Below, in pieces: positions 12,797 through 23,143 of a stretch of 64,000 nt of DNA (position 1 is the stretch's first letter; each line of letters starts with the position of its first letter). This stretch comes from Rhodobacteraceae bacterium CG17_big_fil_post_rev_8_21_14_2_50_63_15 (lineage in GTDB: Bacteria > Pseudomonadota > Alphaproteobacteria > Rhodobacterales > Rhodobacteraceae). The translations under genes were made by a program, and so were the position numbers. The stretch spans positions 7,641 to 71,640 of the forward strand of contig PFEY01000060.1 of the NCBI GenBank assembly GCA_002783205.1. Direction: 5' to 3'. A model generated the notes under the pieces. The model had not been told where the DNA came from, did not search any database, and worked only from the letters and a program-made list of their open reading frames with translations.

Positions 12797-13929
12797 ACAG
12801 CTCTCCGAGAAAAGTATTCTTCGAGCCTGGTTAGGTTCCGCGGCTTGGTATCGAGATAGTCGGCAAGCTGATCGGCGTCGATCTTGCTTTGGTAGAACCG
12901 CTGGAAAGCGCGGGTAATATACTCGTCGCCCAGATAGGCGATTTTGGTGTTGTACGGGTTGCCGCCCGGTGCCACTTTCTTTTGCTGGTTCCACCGTCTG
13001 ACCACAGCGCTATAGTCGTCGCTCGTGATCAGGCTTCGGTCAAGAAACTTTCGATAGATTGCCTCTCGGCTGACGCTGAACAGGCGCGCAATTTCGCTTG
13101 CCGTTGCTTCATTCGGCTCCAGCCCTGCAAATGCTTGTTCAAACGCGCGTTCGGGCACAAGGAGCCGCGCTGCAAGGCGGTTACATATGACCTCTATCCG
13201 CTGATCATCTTGCGGAAGAGCGTCGATATAGTGGTCGTCGGGCGTATCGACCCCGCTCGTATGAAACAAAAGATGTGCAAGTTCATGAAACAAAGTGAAA
13301 ATCTGGCGGGTCTTTGTCGTCGTGTTGTTCACGTAGATAATTGGGAATTCATCGTGATACAGGCAGAAACCTGAGAAGCCTTCTGCTCGGAATTGGTCCT
13401 TAAAAACGTATACCCCCGCTTCGAAGAATGCGCGGCGCCAGTGCTTTAAGGCGGCGTCGGAATCGGCCCATGCGAATTGCGCTTCTAGCGTCACGCCGAG
13501 GTATTCCCGAACCGTCCGCGCAATTTCGTCCACGTTGTCGCTGGACTTGAAGGCAAGGTCACGGGTGATGAGCCGTGAGGCTGCGTTGCGTCCCTGATAG
13601 AGTTCCTCAAGTCCGATCTGAAACGACCTTGCCTTGCGCAGTAGCAGACGAACACGAGGTGGAATCTGCTCAAGCTGCTCTGGACCAAGCGTGCGGAACG
13701 TTTCATCGATTGAAGGAAGGTCCGGCGGCTCAGGGAAGAAGAAAACGGCCACTGGCACTTTGAATGTATCGGCCAGCCTTTCAAGTTGTGGGTAGCTTGG
13801 CGCGGAATCTCCTGATTCCCACGAGGCAATCTTGCGGAAGTCCTGTTCCGCCGCTTCAAGGGAAAAACCCGCTCGTTCCCGAGCCCATTTTACGACGGCT
13901 GGAGTAATTGGCATCGAATCATTTGGCAT
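12793..13929 (-). CDS. XRE-family HTH plus ImmA/IrrE-type metallopeptidase (COG2856-like)
   Basis: N-terminal HTH (ARERAGFSLEAAEQDFRKIASWESGDSAPSYPQLERLADTFKVPVAVFF) and zinc protease motif FHELAHLLFH. Confidence 0.92.
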   Translation of the reverse strand: MPNDSMPITPAVVKWARERAGFSLEAAEQDFRKIASWESGDSAPSYPQLERLADTFKVPVAVFFFPEPPDLPSIDETFRTLGPEQLEQIPPRVRLLLRKARSFQIGLEELYQGRNAASRLITRDLAFKSSDNVDEIARTVREYLGVTLEAQFAWADSDAALKHWRRAFFEAGVYVFKDQFRAEGFSGFCLYHDEFPIIYVNNTTTKTRQIFTLFHELAHLLFHTSGVDTPDDHYIDALPQDDQRIEVICNRLAARLLVPERAFEQAFAGLEPNEATASEIARLFSVSREAIYRKFLDRSLITSDDYSAVVRRWNQQKKVAPGGNPYNTKIAYLGDEYITRAFQRFYQSKIDADQLADYLDTKPRNLTRLEEYFSRRAV

Positions 13930-14118
13930 GTTCAGAACCCTCCGCCTCTTTCTCGTCGTACTTGGTTAAAAATTCGGCAAGAGCATTGCGTCGCTACTCC
14001 AATCCTTTGAATCAGGAACGGCCTGCAGAAGCAAGATCAACGTCTTTATCTGCGCCTCGGCACCCTCCATATAGAGCGCAACCTTCAGCAGAGATGGCTC
14101 ATGACGGGCCTTTGCCTC
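13919..14118 (-). pseudogene. Degraded C-terminal remnant of a gene formerly upstream of the ImmA/IrrE gene
   Basis: Open after TGA: EAKARHEPSLLKVALYMEGAEAQIKTLILLLQAVPDSKDWSSDA..., continuing in another frame as RNALAEFLTKYDEKEAEGSEHAK* whose TGA overlaps the start of the 12793..13929 gene. Confidence 0.5.
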
Positions 14119-14151
14119 TCAGAAGATGGAAGATCGGCTCATAGCCCCCCC

Positions 14152-16962
14152 TCAATGCGCCTCCGCCCAGTTCGCGCCATGACCTGCATCAACAACCAAA
14201 GGCACGTCGAGGTGGATGGCGGGGTGGGCGGCGGTTTGCATGATGTCGCGGGCGGTCTCGATGACGCGATCGACCGCGTCTTTCTCGACCTCGAAGATCA
14301 GCTCGTCATGGACCTGAAGCAGCATCTTGCAGGGCAGGCCGTCAATCGCGGCGGGCATGCGGATCATGGCACGGCGGATGATGTCGGCGGCGGTGCCCTG
14401 AATCGGCGCGTTGATCGCGGCGCGGCGCGCGAAGCCGGCGCGCGGACCCTTGGCCGCGATCTCTGGTGTGTGGATTTTCCGCCCGAACAGGGTCTGAACG
14501 TAGCCATGCTCCTTGGCAAAGGCGGTGGTGGCATCCATGTAATCCCTGATCCCGGGAAAACGCTCGAAGTAGCGGTCGATGAAGCCCTGCGCCTCGGCGC
14601 GGGGGATGCGCAGGTTGCGCGCGAGGCCAAAGCCCGAGATGCCGTAGATCACGCCGAAATTGATCGCCTTGGCCCGGCGGCGGATCTCTGGCGTCATCTG
14701 GTCGAGGGGCACGTTGAACATCTCGCTGGCGGTCATGGCGTGGATGTCCTGGCCCGCGCGGAACGCCTGTTTCAGGGCGTCGATGCGCGCCACATGGGCG
14801 AGGATCCGAAGCTCGATCTGGCTGTAATCGAGACTGACAAGACGGTTTCCGGGAGCCGCGATAAAGGCCTCGCGGATGCGGCGGCCTTCCTCGGTGCGCA
14901 CGGGGATGTTTTGCAGGTTGGGATCGGTCGAGGCGAGGCGGCCGGTATTGGCGCCGGTTTGCAGATAGGAGGTATGGACGCGGCCTGTCTCGGGGTCGAT
15001 ATGATCCTGAAGCGCATCCGTGTAGGTGGATTTCAGCTTGCTGAGTTGCCGCCAGTCAAGCACCCGGGCGGGCAATTCATGCTCGGTGGCGAGATCTTCG
15101 AGCACGTCGGCACCGGTGGCGTAGGCGCCGGTCTTGCCCTTTTCACCGCCCGGCAGGCCCATTTCGTCAAACAGAATCTCGCCGAGCTGCTTGGGGCTGC
15201 CGACATTGAAACTGTGGCCCGCGAGCGCGTGGATCTCAGACTCTAACGCAGCCATTTTCTGTGCAAATTCACCCGACATGGCGCGCAGCGTGGCCCGATC
15301 CACGAGGATGCCATGGCGCTCCATCTGCGCCAGCACCGGCACCAGGGGCCGCTCGAGCGTCTCATAGACCGTGGTGACGCGGGCGCGGTGCAGTTGCGGC
15401 TTGAAGGTGAGCCAGAGGCGCAGGGTGATGTCGGCATCTTCGGCGGCGTATCTCACCGCCTCCGCGACCGGCACGCGGTCGAAGGTGACGGCGGATTTGC
15501 CGGAGCCCAGCAGCGACTTGATCGGGATCGGGCTATGATTCAGGTAGCGCTCTGACAGCGTGTCCATGCCATGCCCGTGCAAGCCGGAATGGAGCGCATA
15601 GGACATCAGCATCGTGTCGTCGATGGGGGTGACGCGCAACCCGTGGCGGGCAAGAACCTTGGCGTCATATTTCATGTTCTGACCAATCTTGAGGATGGCG
15701 TCGTCCTCGAACAGGGGCTTGAGCGCGGCCAGCACATCGGGGCGCGGCCATTGCCCTGCGGCCAGCCGGACAGAGCCAAAGAGATCGTCGGCCGCGCCAT
15801 CCTTGTGGGTCAGAGGGATATAACAGGCCTCGCCGGGGGCGGTCGCGAGCGAGATGCCCACCAGATCGGCCTGCATCTCGTTGAGCGAGGTGGTCTCGGT
15901 ATCGACCGCCACATAGCCTTGCGCCCGGATCCGGGCAATCCAGGCGTTGAGGGTATCGATGTCCTGAATATGCACGTAAGATTCAGGCTCTATTGCAGGC
16001 CAATCGGGAGATATCACCGCCTCTTCGCCGGCCGGTATCGAGACCGGCTCGGGGATCGCCGGGGGCTCTCGACCCAACGCCTCGGCGATGCGCCTCGACA
16101 GGGTGCGGAATTCCATGCGGGCGAGGAAATCAAGCAGTCTGTCGGGATCGGGATCGCGCAGTTCGAGATCGTCGAGGGTAAAATCGAGCGGCGTCTTGCA
16201 ATCGAGTTGCACCATCCGCTTTGACATCTCGATCTGGGCGCGGTTCGCGATCAGCGCCTCGCGGCGCTTGGGTTGCTGGATCTCATGCGCGCGGTCGAGC
16301 AGATCCTCGAGCGAGCCGAAATCGTTGATCAGGAGCGCGGCGGTCTTGATTCCGATGCCGGGCGCGCCGGGCACATTGTCCACGCTGTCGCCGGCGAGCG
16401 CCTGCACATCGACCACGCGGTCCGGGTTCACGCCGAATTTCTCACGCACGCCGTCCACATCAATGCGGCGGTTCTTCATCGCATCGAGCATCTCGACGCC
16501 ACCGCCGACAAGCTGCATCAGATCCTTGTCCGACGAGATGATCGTGACGCGCCCGCCCCGTTCTCGTGCCTGACATGCCAGCGTGGCAATGATGTCATCG
16601 GCCTCGAACCCCTCGATTTCCTCGCAGGCGATGTTGAAGGCGCGCGTCGCCTCGCGGGTGAGCGGCATCTGCGGGCGCAGATCCTCTGGCATCGCCTCGC
16701 GGTTGGCCTTGTAGGCGGGATAGAGATCGTTGCGAAAGGTATGACTGCCCTTGTCGAAGATCACCGCCAGATGGGTCGGCGCGTCGGAGCCATTGTTGCC
16801 CTCGACATAGCGTTGCAGCATGTTGCAGAAACCCGCGACCGCCCCGATCGGCAGGCCGTCGGATTTGCGGGTGAGCGGCGGCAGGGCGTGATAGGCACGA
16901 AAGATGAAGGAGGAGCCGTCGATCAGATGGAGATGGCACCCCTTGCCGAATGATGTGTTCAT
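14152..16962 (-). CDS. polA: DNA polymerase I
   Basis: 936 aa; 5'-3' exonuclease N-terminus, 3'-5' exonuclease (VAVDTETTSLNEM), polymerase motifs LVSLDYSQIELRILAH, RRAKAINFGVIYG, QVHDELIFEV. Confidence 0.98.
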   Translation of the reverse strand: MNTSFGKGCHLHLIDGSSFIFRAYHALPPLTRKSDGLPIGAVAGFCNMLQRYVEGNNGSDAPTHLAVIFDKGSHTFRNDLYPAYKANREAMPEDLRPQMPLTREATRAFNIACEEIEGFEADDIIATLACQARERGGRVTIISSDKDLMQLVGGGVEMLDAMKNRRIDVDGVREKFGVNPDRVVDVQALAGDSVDNVPGAPGIGIKTAALLINDFGSLEDLLDRAHEIQQPKRREALIANRAQIEMSKRMVQLDCKTPLDFTLDDLELRDPDPDRLLDFLARMEFRTLSRRIAEALGREPPAIPEPVSIPAGEEAVISPDWPAIEPESYVHIQDIDTLNAWIARIRAQGYVAVDTETTSLNEMQADLVGISLATAPGEACYIPLTHKDGAADDLFGSVRLAAGQWPRPDVLAALKPLFEDDAILKIGQNMKYDAKVLARHGLRVTPIDDTMLMSYALHSGLHGHGMDTLSERYLNHSPIPIKSLLGSGKSAVTFDRVPVAEAVRYAAEDADITLRLWLTFKPQLHRARVTTVYETLERPLVPVLAQMERHGILVDRATLRAMSGEFAQKMAALESEIHALAGHSFNVGSPKQLGEILFDEMGLPGGEKGKTGAYATGADVLEDLATEHELPARVLDWRQLSKLKSTYTDALQDHIDPETGRVHTSYLQTGANTGRLASTDPNLQNIPVRTEEGRRIREAFIAAPGNRLVSLDYSQIELRILAHVARIDALKQAFRAGQDIHAMTASEMFNVPLDQMTPEIRRRAKAINFGVIYGISGFGLARNLRIPRAEAQGFIDRYFERFPGIRDYMDATTAFAKEHGYVQTLFGRKIHTPEIAAKGPRAGFARRAAINAPIQGTAADIIRRAMIRMPAAIDGLPCKMLLQVHDELIFEVEKDAVDRVIETARDIMQTAAHPAIHLDVPLVVDAGHGANWAEAH

Positions 16963-17024
16963 GATGTCCTGATCCCTGATCGCAACCCTGCCCGCATGGT
17001 ATTGCCACGAAGGACGATCGGCTT

Positions 17025-17783
17025 CTACCCGCTTTGTGCGGATCCGGCGCAGGGGGCCGGGTCTGGCGCGGCACGCTCGGCCGCGATCAACCGGGTGAGG
17101 AGGCGGCGATCCACCCGGCCCAGAACGGCCGTTCGGCCCACCACCAGAGCCGGCGTGCCGATGAAACCGAAGCGCCGGGCCAGTGCGGCGGTCGTGGCAA
17201 GCTCTTGGGTGACGGCGGAAGTTTTCATGTCCTGCAAGAGGCGTTTCGGGTCTATTCCGGCCTTTTGTGAAAGATTGGACAGATAGTGAGGGGTTGGCAG
17301 AATGGGCGATCCCATCATGCTGTGGTGAAAGAAATCATAGGCCCCCTGCGCCCGCGCCGCCAGCGCGGCGCGGGCCGCGATGACGGAGGCCTGACCGAGC
17401 AACGGCAATTCATGCCAGGTGATCTCTGCCGCCTGTTCCCGGTCCAACCTCTGCAAAAGCGGGCTGACCACACGGCAATAGACGCAACGGGAGTCGCCGA
17501 AATAGGCGATCTGTGGCACATCCGGGCGGGCGGTCGAGAAAAGCTGGGTGCAGAGGGCCTCTCGCGGCAAGGCAATCTGTTGGGCGCCATCAAGACCGGC
17601 AAAGACCAGATCCCCGGCAGAGGCAGGCCCGCCCGCGAGGCGCCGAAAGCCGGGAAGCGCCGCAATCGGCTCGAATTTCAGGTCAGGCTCCAGCAGGCGC
17701 CGCAACCCGGCGGCACTGCCATAGGCGGCGGCGATCACGGCCGCGCCGGTTGCCAGCCGCAAAGCCGCCCGGCGCGTCAGCAT
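17025..17783 (-). CDS. DsbA-family thiol:disulfide oxidoreductase-like protein, exported
   Basis: MLTRRAALRLATGAAVIAAA twin-arginine-like signal; CVYC thioredoxin-like motif; FIGTPALVVG cis-Pro region. Confidence 0.8.
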   Translation of the reverse strand: MLTRRAALRLATGAAVIAAAYGSAAGLRRLLEPDLKFEPIAALPGFRRLAGGPASAGDLVFAGLDGAQQIALPREALCTQLFSTARPDVPQIAYFGDSRCVYCRVVSPLLQRLDREQAAEITWHELPLLGQASVIAARAALAARAQGAYDFFHHSMMGSPILPTPHYLSNLSQKAGIDPKRLLQDMKTSAVTQELATTAALARRFGFIGTPALVVGRTAVLGRVDRRLLTRLIAAERAAPDPAPCAGSAQSG

Positions 17784-17799
17784 CGGGGGGCGAGGGAAA

Positions 17800-17979
17800 T
17801 CAGACCTTGCCCTCGAAATCGCGGTGAACGATCTTGGCGTCGCAATAGGGGCATTCGACATAGCCCTTGTCCTGCGGAATCTGCAACCAGACGCGGGGAT
17901 GCCCCAGCGCGCCTTCACCGCCGTCACAGGCCACACGATAGCTGTCAACAATACGGATTTCGGGGGCCTGCGTGACCAT
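17800..17979 (-). CDS. Zinc-finger domain protein (zf-CHCC / NDUFS6-like)
   Basis: 59 aa; [54 protein letters not shown]. Confidence 0.82.
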   Translation of the reverse strand: MVTQAPEIRIVDSYRVACDGGEGALGHPRVWLQIPQDKGYVECPYCDAKIVHRDFEGKV

Positions 17980-18049
17980 CGGGACGTTTCCTTTTGCGGT
18001 GTAGTGCCCTAGGAGTATGCGGCAAGGCAACGTGGGGGACAAGAGCAGC

Positions 18050-18979
18050 ATGGCGGCTAATGCCATCGAAATCCGGGGTCTGACCAAGATCTATGGCGGC
18101 GGACGGCACGGCCCGGAAAGGCACGCGCTGAGAGGCATCGACCTTGATATTCCGCAAGGCGCGGTCTTTGGTCTGTTGGGACCGAATGGTGCGGGCAAAT
18201 CGACGCTGATCAATATTCTGGCAGGTCTGGTGATCAAGACCGCCGGTCAGGTCACGATCTGGGGGTTTGATCAGGACCGGAACCCGCGCCAGAGCCGCGC
18301 CTCGATCGGGGTGATGCCGCAGGAGTTGAACCTTGATCCGTTCTTTACCCCGCGCGGCGCGCTGGAAGTGCAGGCCGGCCTCTATGGTGTGCCGCGCCGT
18401 CAGCGCCGGAGTGACGAGATCCTGCGGATGATCGGGCTGGAGGACAAGGCCGAAGCCTATGCCCGCACCCTGTCGGGTGGAATGCGGCGGAGACTGCTTC
18501 TGGGCAAGGCGCTGGTGCATCATCCGCATGTTCTGGTGCTCGACGAGCCGACGGCGGGTGTCGATATCGAATTGCGCCAGATGCTGTGGGAAAACATGCG
18601 CAGGCTCAATCACGAAGGCATGACGATCATCCTCACCACGCATTATCTTGAGGAAGCCGAGGCAATGTGCGACGAGATCGCGATCCTTGATCTGGGGCAA
18701 CTGGTGGCGCGTGACAGCACTGCAAATCTGCTGGGGCGGCTCGATGCCAAGACGATGATCCTTCAGCCCGATGGTCCGGTTCAGACTCTGCCCGAAGGCG
18801 TCGGGATGGAGGTGTCGCAACGCGGTGACGGCGCTCTGGTGATTCGCTACCACGCGCGCGAAACCCCGGCCGATGCCGTGCTGAGCGCGGTGCGCCGCGC
18901 GGGGATCACCATCCGCGATGTGAAAACCGAACAGGCGGATTTGCAGGATGTGTTTCTGGACCTGACACGTCGCCGCTAA
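18050..18979 (+). CDS. ABC transporter ATP-binding protein (ABC-2 type)
   Basis: Walker [25 protein letters not shown] signature, [12 protein letters not shown]; no permease next to it. Confidence 0.92.
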   Translation: MAANAIEIRGLTKIYGGGRHGPERHALRGIDLDIPQGAVFGLLGPNGAGKSTLINILAGLVIKTAGQVTIWGFDQDRNPRQSRASIGVMPQELNLDPFFTPRGALEVQAGLYGVPRRQRRSDEILRMIGLEDKAEAYARTLSGGMRRRLLLGKALVHHPHVLVLDEPTAGVDIELRQMLWENMRRLNHEGMTIILTTHYLEEAEAMCDEIAILDLGQLVARDSTANLLGRLDAKTMILQPDGPVQTLPEGVGMEVSQRGDGALVIRYHARETPADAVLSAVRRAGITIRDVKTEQADLQDVFLDLTRRR

Positions 18980-20049
18980 GCCGCTTTGCCCCAGCCTTCG
19001 GACTGCATCTCGCGCAACCGGCTGGCGGTACGCGCAAATTCGAACGAGCCCTCGCCCTCGAGATAGAGATAGTCCGGCGCGGCGGCCGCCGAGCAGATGA
19101 GCCGCACGCGCGCCTCGTAGAGCGCATCAATGAGGGTGACAAAGCGCCGGGCCTCGTTGAAATTGCTGCGTCCGAGTTGGGGAATGTCCTCGAGGATCAG
19201 CACCCGCGCCGCCGAAGCGAGGGCGAGATAATCGGCAGGTCCGAGCGGTTTGCCGCAGAGGTCATAGAATGTGGCCCGTGCCACCCCGTTGTGAAAGCCC
19301 GGAATCTCGACCCGGCGGGCATTCACGATGAGGCAATGCGGGCTGCTCTGCCCGCCGGTCAGATCTTGCCATATCGTCTCTATTTCGACGCGAACTGCAT
19401 CATTCAGCGGGGTGAAATAGCTTGGATTGCCTGCCAGTTGATCTTGTCTGTAATCCGTCGGACCAGCCATTTCCCGGACGACCATGCGGTCCTTGAGCAA
19501 CGCGAGAAAGGGCAGGAAGAGTTGCCGGTTGAGACCGTTCTTGTAGAGATCGTCCGGCACGCGGTTGGAGGTTGTGACCACCACCACGCCTGCCGAAAAC
19601 AGGGCCTCGAAGAGGCGCCCGACGATCATCGCATCGGTGATATCGGTGATCTGCATCTCGTCAAAGGCCAACAGGCGCACGGACTTTGCCACCTCCGCAG
19701 CGACCGGAGCGAGAGCATCGGCCACACCGCGGGCGCGAGCAGCGTGCAGCCCGACATGCATCTCCTGCATGAAGGCGTGAAAATGCACACGACGGTTGGG
19801 CACGTTCAGGCTCTGGACAAAGAGATCCATCAGCATGGACTTGCCCCGCCCGACCCCGCCCCAGAGATAGAGCCCCTTGGGCGGCTCTGGCGCACGGCGA
19901 AACCAAACGCCCCTCTCGACGCTGACGAGCCCGGCGCGGATCCGCTCGAATTCCGGCAAGACCGCCTCTTGTGCGGGATCGCGGACGAGTTGCCCCTTTG
20001 ATACGAGGCGCGCGTAGAGGTCGGTCAGCATTTCCATGCTCTCCCGCAT
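18976..20049 (-). CDS. zapE: Cell division protein ZapE (AFG1-like ATPase)
   Basis: GLYLWGGVGRGKSMLMDLF, RRVHFHAFMQEMH, LLAFDEMQITDITDAMI, TSNRVPDDLYKNGL. Confidence 0.95.
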   Translation of the reverse strand: MRESMEMLTDLYARLVSKGQLVRDPAQEAVLPEFERIRAGLVSVERGVWFRRAPEPPKGLYLWGGVGRGKSMLMDLFVQSLNVPNRRVHFHAFMQEMHVGLHAARARGVADALAPVAAEVAKSVRLLAFDEMQITDITDAMIVGRLFEALFSAGVVVVTTSNRVPDDLYKNGLNRQLFLPFLALLKDRMVVREMAGPTDYRQDQLAGNPSYFTPLNDAVRVEIETIWQDLTGGQSSPHCLIVNARRVEIPGFHNGVARATFYDLCGKPLGPADYLALASAARVLILEDIPQLGRSNFNEARRFVTLIDALYEARVRLICSAAAAPDYLYLEGEGSFEFARTASRLREMQSEGWGKAA

Positions 20050-20088
20050 AGCGCGCCGCAGCGCAGGGGAAAAGTGCGAATGCTGTGG

Positions 20089-21063
20089 TTAGAACCGGGT
20101 GGCGAGTTTCTTCATCACGCTGACAAGATCGGCACTGATCCCCGGCTCTGACAGGGCATGGCCGGCGACGGGGATCATCCGCAGATCGCATTTCGGCCAA
20201 ACTTCGGCAATCCGGTGCGCGGTCGCAGGCGGGCAGATCATGTCAAAGCGGCCCTGCACGATGGTGCCCGGAATATGGGCAATCTCGCCCATCCGGGCAA
20301 GGATCTGCCCGTCATGGTCGAGAAAACCACGATGGGTGAAATAGTGATTCTCGAGCCGAGCAAAGGCGCGGGCGTAATCGGCGGGGCTATCGCCGCCGAC
20401 GCCGGTAGAATGAACGGTCGCGAGCGCGTTCTCCCAGGCGGACCAGGACTTGGCGAAGGAGATTTCCTCGTCAAGCTGACCCGAGAACAGCCGTTTGTGA
20501 TAGGCGGCGATCATGTCGCCCCGTTCCTGTTGCGGGATCGGGGCACAAAACCGCGACCAGGTTTCGGGCCAGAACGCCCCCGCGCCACCGCCATAGAACC
20601 AGGTCAGTTCTGCTTCGGTCATGGTGAACACGCCGCGCAGGACGAGATGCAGCACACGCTCGGGATGCGTCTGGGCATGGATCAGCGCCAGAGTCGCGCC
20701 CCAGCTTCCGCCAAAGACGATCCAGTGCGCGATGCCAAAGGTTTCACGGATCCGTTCGATATCTGCCACCAGATGCCATGTCGTATTCGCCTCGACGCTG
20801 GCATGTGGGGTCGAGCGACCACAGCCGCGCTGATCGAAGAGGATGATCCGATAGATTGCGGGATCGAAATAGCGCCGCATCGCAGGGCTGGAGCCGCCAC
20901 CGGGGCCACCATGCAGCACGATCACCGGCAAGCCGTCGGGTTTGCCGGACTGTTCGACATAAATGGAATGGCCATCGCCCACGTCCATCATGCGCCGGTC
21001 AAACGGTTCGACCGGCGGATAAAGATACTGCACTGCGCTTTTATGGCCCGAGACTTTGTCCAT
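20089..21063 (-). CDS. pip: Proline iminopeptidase
   Basis: [48 protein letters not shown] nucleophile elbow. Start set at [11 protein letters not shown]. Confidence 0.94.
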   Translation of the reverse strand: MDKVSGHKSAVQYLYPPVEPFDRRMMDVGDGHSIYVEQSGKPDGLPVIVLHGGPGGGSSPAMRRYFDPAIYRIILFDQRGCGRSTPHASVEANTTWHLVADIERIRETFGIAHWIVFGGSWGATLALIHAQTHPERVLHLVLRGVFTMTEAELTWFYGGGAGAFWPETWSRFCAPIPQQERGDMIAAYHKRLFSGQLDEEISFAKSWSAWENALATVHSTGVGGDSPADYARAFARLENHYFTHRGFLDHDGQILARMGEIAHIPGTIVQGRFDMICPPATAHRIAEVWPKCDLRMIPVAGHALSEPGISADLVSVMKKLATRF

Positions 21064-21100
21064 GACGATCCTATATAACGCGCCAGACCCATTGAGCCAC

Positions 21101-21859
21101 ATGGAGACAGGAATGCAAGCCGCGCAGAGCACGATCGACCCCGCCGAGGTTGCCAAATTCGAGGCGATGGCGGCCGAATGGTGGGATCCGAACGGCAAGT
21201 TCAAGCCGTTGCACATGCTCAATCCCTGCCGTCTGGATTATATCACGGCGCAAATCGCGGCTGAGTTCGAGCGCGATCTTGGGCACCGCGCAGCGTTTGC
21301 GGGGTTGCGTGTCCTTGATATCGGCTGTGGTGGTGGGCTTCTGAGCGAGCCCATGGCACGTCTGGGGGCCAATGTGGTGGGCGCGGATGCCGCGCCGCGC
21401 AACATTCCCGTGGCGCAGGTCCATGCCGCGCAGTCGGGGCTCGATATCGACTATCGTCACACCACCGCCGAGGACATGGCAGCGGCGGGCGAGCAATTCG
21501 ACGTGGTGCTGAACATGGAAGTGGTCGAGCATGTGACCGACCCGCTGGCCTATCTGACGGCCTGTCAACGCTTGTTGCGTCCCGGCGGGCTGATGCTCTG
21601 TTCCACCATCAATCGCAACGCCAAGAGCTATGCCATGGCGATCCTGGGCGCGGAATATGTCATGCGCTGGCTGCCGAAGGGCACGCATGACTGGGCCAAG
21701 TTCATCACCCCCGACGAATTATATGAACTGCTCCGTCAGGCGGGTCTCGACCCGGTGGATCGCAAGGGATTCGTGTTCAATCCTGTGACCTGGCAATGGC
21801 GGCTGTCGGATCGCGATCTGAGCGTGAATTACGTGACCGCGAGCGTGAAACGCGGCTGA
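21101..21859 (+). CDS. ubiG: Bifunctional 2-polyprenyl-6-hydroxyphenol methylase / 3-demethylubiquinol 3-O-methyltransferase
   Basis: [47 protein letters not shown]-binding motifs. Confidence 0.95.
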   Translation: METGMQAAQSTIDPAEVAKFEAMAAEWWDPNGKFKPLHMLNPCRLDYITAQIAAEFERDLGHRAAFAGLRVLDIGCGGGLLSEPMARLGANVVGADAAPRNIPVAQVHAAQSGLDIDYRHTTAEDMAAAGEQFDVVLNMEVVEHVTDPLAYLTACQRLLRPGGLMLCSTINRNAKSYAMAILGAEYVMRWLPKGTHDWAKFITPDELYELLRQAGLDPVDRKGFVFNPVTWQWRLSDRDLSVNYVTASVKRG

Positions 21860-21862
21860 GGA

Positions 21863-22303
21863 TCAGTTTTCCAGCCGGACCCGCAATTCGCGCAGCACCG
21901 GCAGGCTGGCGCGCACGCGGTCCTCGCCCAGATCGCGGATAAGATCCGAGACCATCGGCGTGATCGCGGAAATCGCGGCGTCGCGGGCGGCGCGACCCGA
22001 GGGGCTGATCGCCACCATCTTGCGGCGAGCATCGTCCCAGTCGGGGCGGATATGGACATAGCCCGCCCATTCCAGCTTGGTCAGCGTGTTGGTCATCGCC
22101 CCGCGCGTGACATGAAAGCTTTTGGCCAGTTGCGCCGGGCTGCGTTCATCGCCGATCCGCGCCAGATGATTGAGCACCGAGAAATGCGAAATCTCCATCC
22201 CCTTGGGCAACACGCGGCTGAGCCGGTTGCGGATCAGTTGCTCATTGGTGAGAATTTCGCTGAACAGCGCCACCGCGAGGGAATTGCTGGAGGTATCGGT
22301 CAT
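21863..22303 (-). CDS. MarR-family transcriptional regulator
   Basis: 146 aa winged helix; AQLAKSFHVTRGAMTNTLTKLEWAGYVHIRPDWDDARRKMVAISPSG. Confidence 0.9.
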   Translation of the reverse strand: MTDTSSNSLAVALFSEILTNEQLIRNRLSRVLPKGMEISHFSVLNHLARIGDERSPAQLAKSFHVTRGAMTNTLTKLEWAGYVHIRPDWDDARRKMVAISPSGRAARDAAISAITPMVSDLIRDLGEDRVRASLPVLRELRVRLEN

Positions 22304-23143
22304 TCAGGGCCCGTCGAACTCTCGGTCATGGCGCAGCGAAGGCACGCGGCCTCTTGCTTGTGCCACTTCCGAGGGGTCGAGATCAACCATCACAATGCCG
22401 TGATCAGCACCGCCATCAGCCAGAATCTCGCCCCAGGGCGCAATGACCATGCTGTGACCATGGGTCTTGCGGATGCGCCCGGCGCGCACGGCATGGGTGC
22501 CGGTCTGCGCCGGGGCAAGGACGAAACAGCCGTTTTCGATGGCGCGGGCGCGCAGCAAGGTCGCCCAATGCGCAGCGCCAGTGACATGCGAAAAGGCGGC
22601 TGGCACGCTGAGAAAGGTCGCTCCGGCCTGCGCCAGACGGCGATAGAGATGCGGAAAGCGAATGTCGTAGCAGATCGTCATCCCAAGCCCGCCCCAAGGG
22701 GTTTCGGCCAGCACGGCGCGCGTGCCGGGACGAAAGCCGTCGGATTCACGATAGGTCTCCTCGGGCGTCACATCGACATCGAACATGTGGATCTTGTCAT
22801 AGCGCGCCCGGATCGCACCGTCAGGGCCAATCAGGAACGAGCGGTTGGCGAAGCGGCCACCCGGATCATCGGTCTTGAGCGCGAGTGAGCCGATCAGGAG
22901 CCAGATCCCAGATCTGGCGGCCTTGTCACGTAATTGGGCCAGAACAGGGTCTGATTCTTCGGGAGCAAGCACGGCACGTTGATGCGCACGGCTACCCGAG
23001 ACACAGTTGCTGACCTCTGGCGTCAGGATGAACTGGGCGCCCTGCGCGGTGGCCCGATCCATCATGTCGCCGATCACTGCGAGGTTTTCGGCCGGGTCAT
23101 CGCTGCTGGTGAGTTGCAACAGGGCCGCCCGCAGCAACCTCAT
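22304..23143 (-). CDS. Carbon-nitrogen hydrolase (nitrilase superfamily)
   Basis: LTPEVSN, YDKIHMFDVDV, GLGMTICYDIRFPHLYR catalytic E-K-C motifs. Confidence 0.92.
   Translation of the reverse strand: MRLLRAALLQLTSSDDPAENLAVIGDMMDRATAQGAQFILTPEVSNCVSGSRAHQRAVLAPEESDPVLAQLRDKAARSGIWLLIGSLALKTDDPGGRFANRSFLIGPDGAIRARYDKIHMFDVDVTPEETYRESDGFRPGTRAVLAETPWGGLGMTICYDIRFPHLYRRLAQAGATFLSVPAAFSHVTGAAHWATLLRARAIENGCFVLAPAQTGTHAVRAGRIRKTHGHSMVIAPWGEILADGGADHGIVMVDLDPSEVAQARGRVPSLRHDREFDGP

Noticed and set aside
14101-15246. 381-aa plus-strand ORF opposite polA (G/D/A-rich, repetitive-looking)
   Set aside because: Antisense shadow of polA; no recognisable family.
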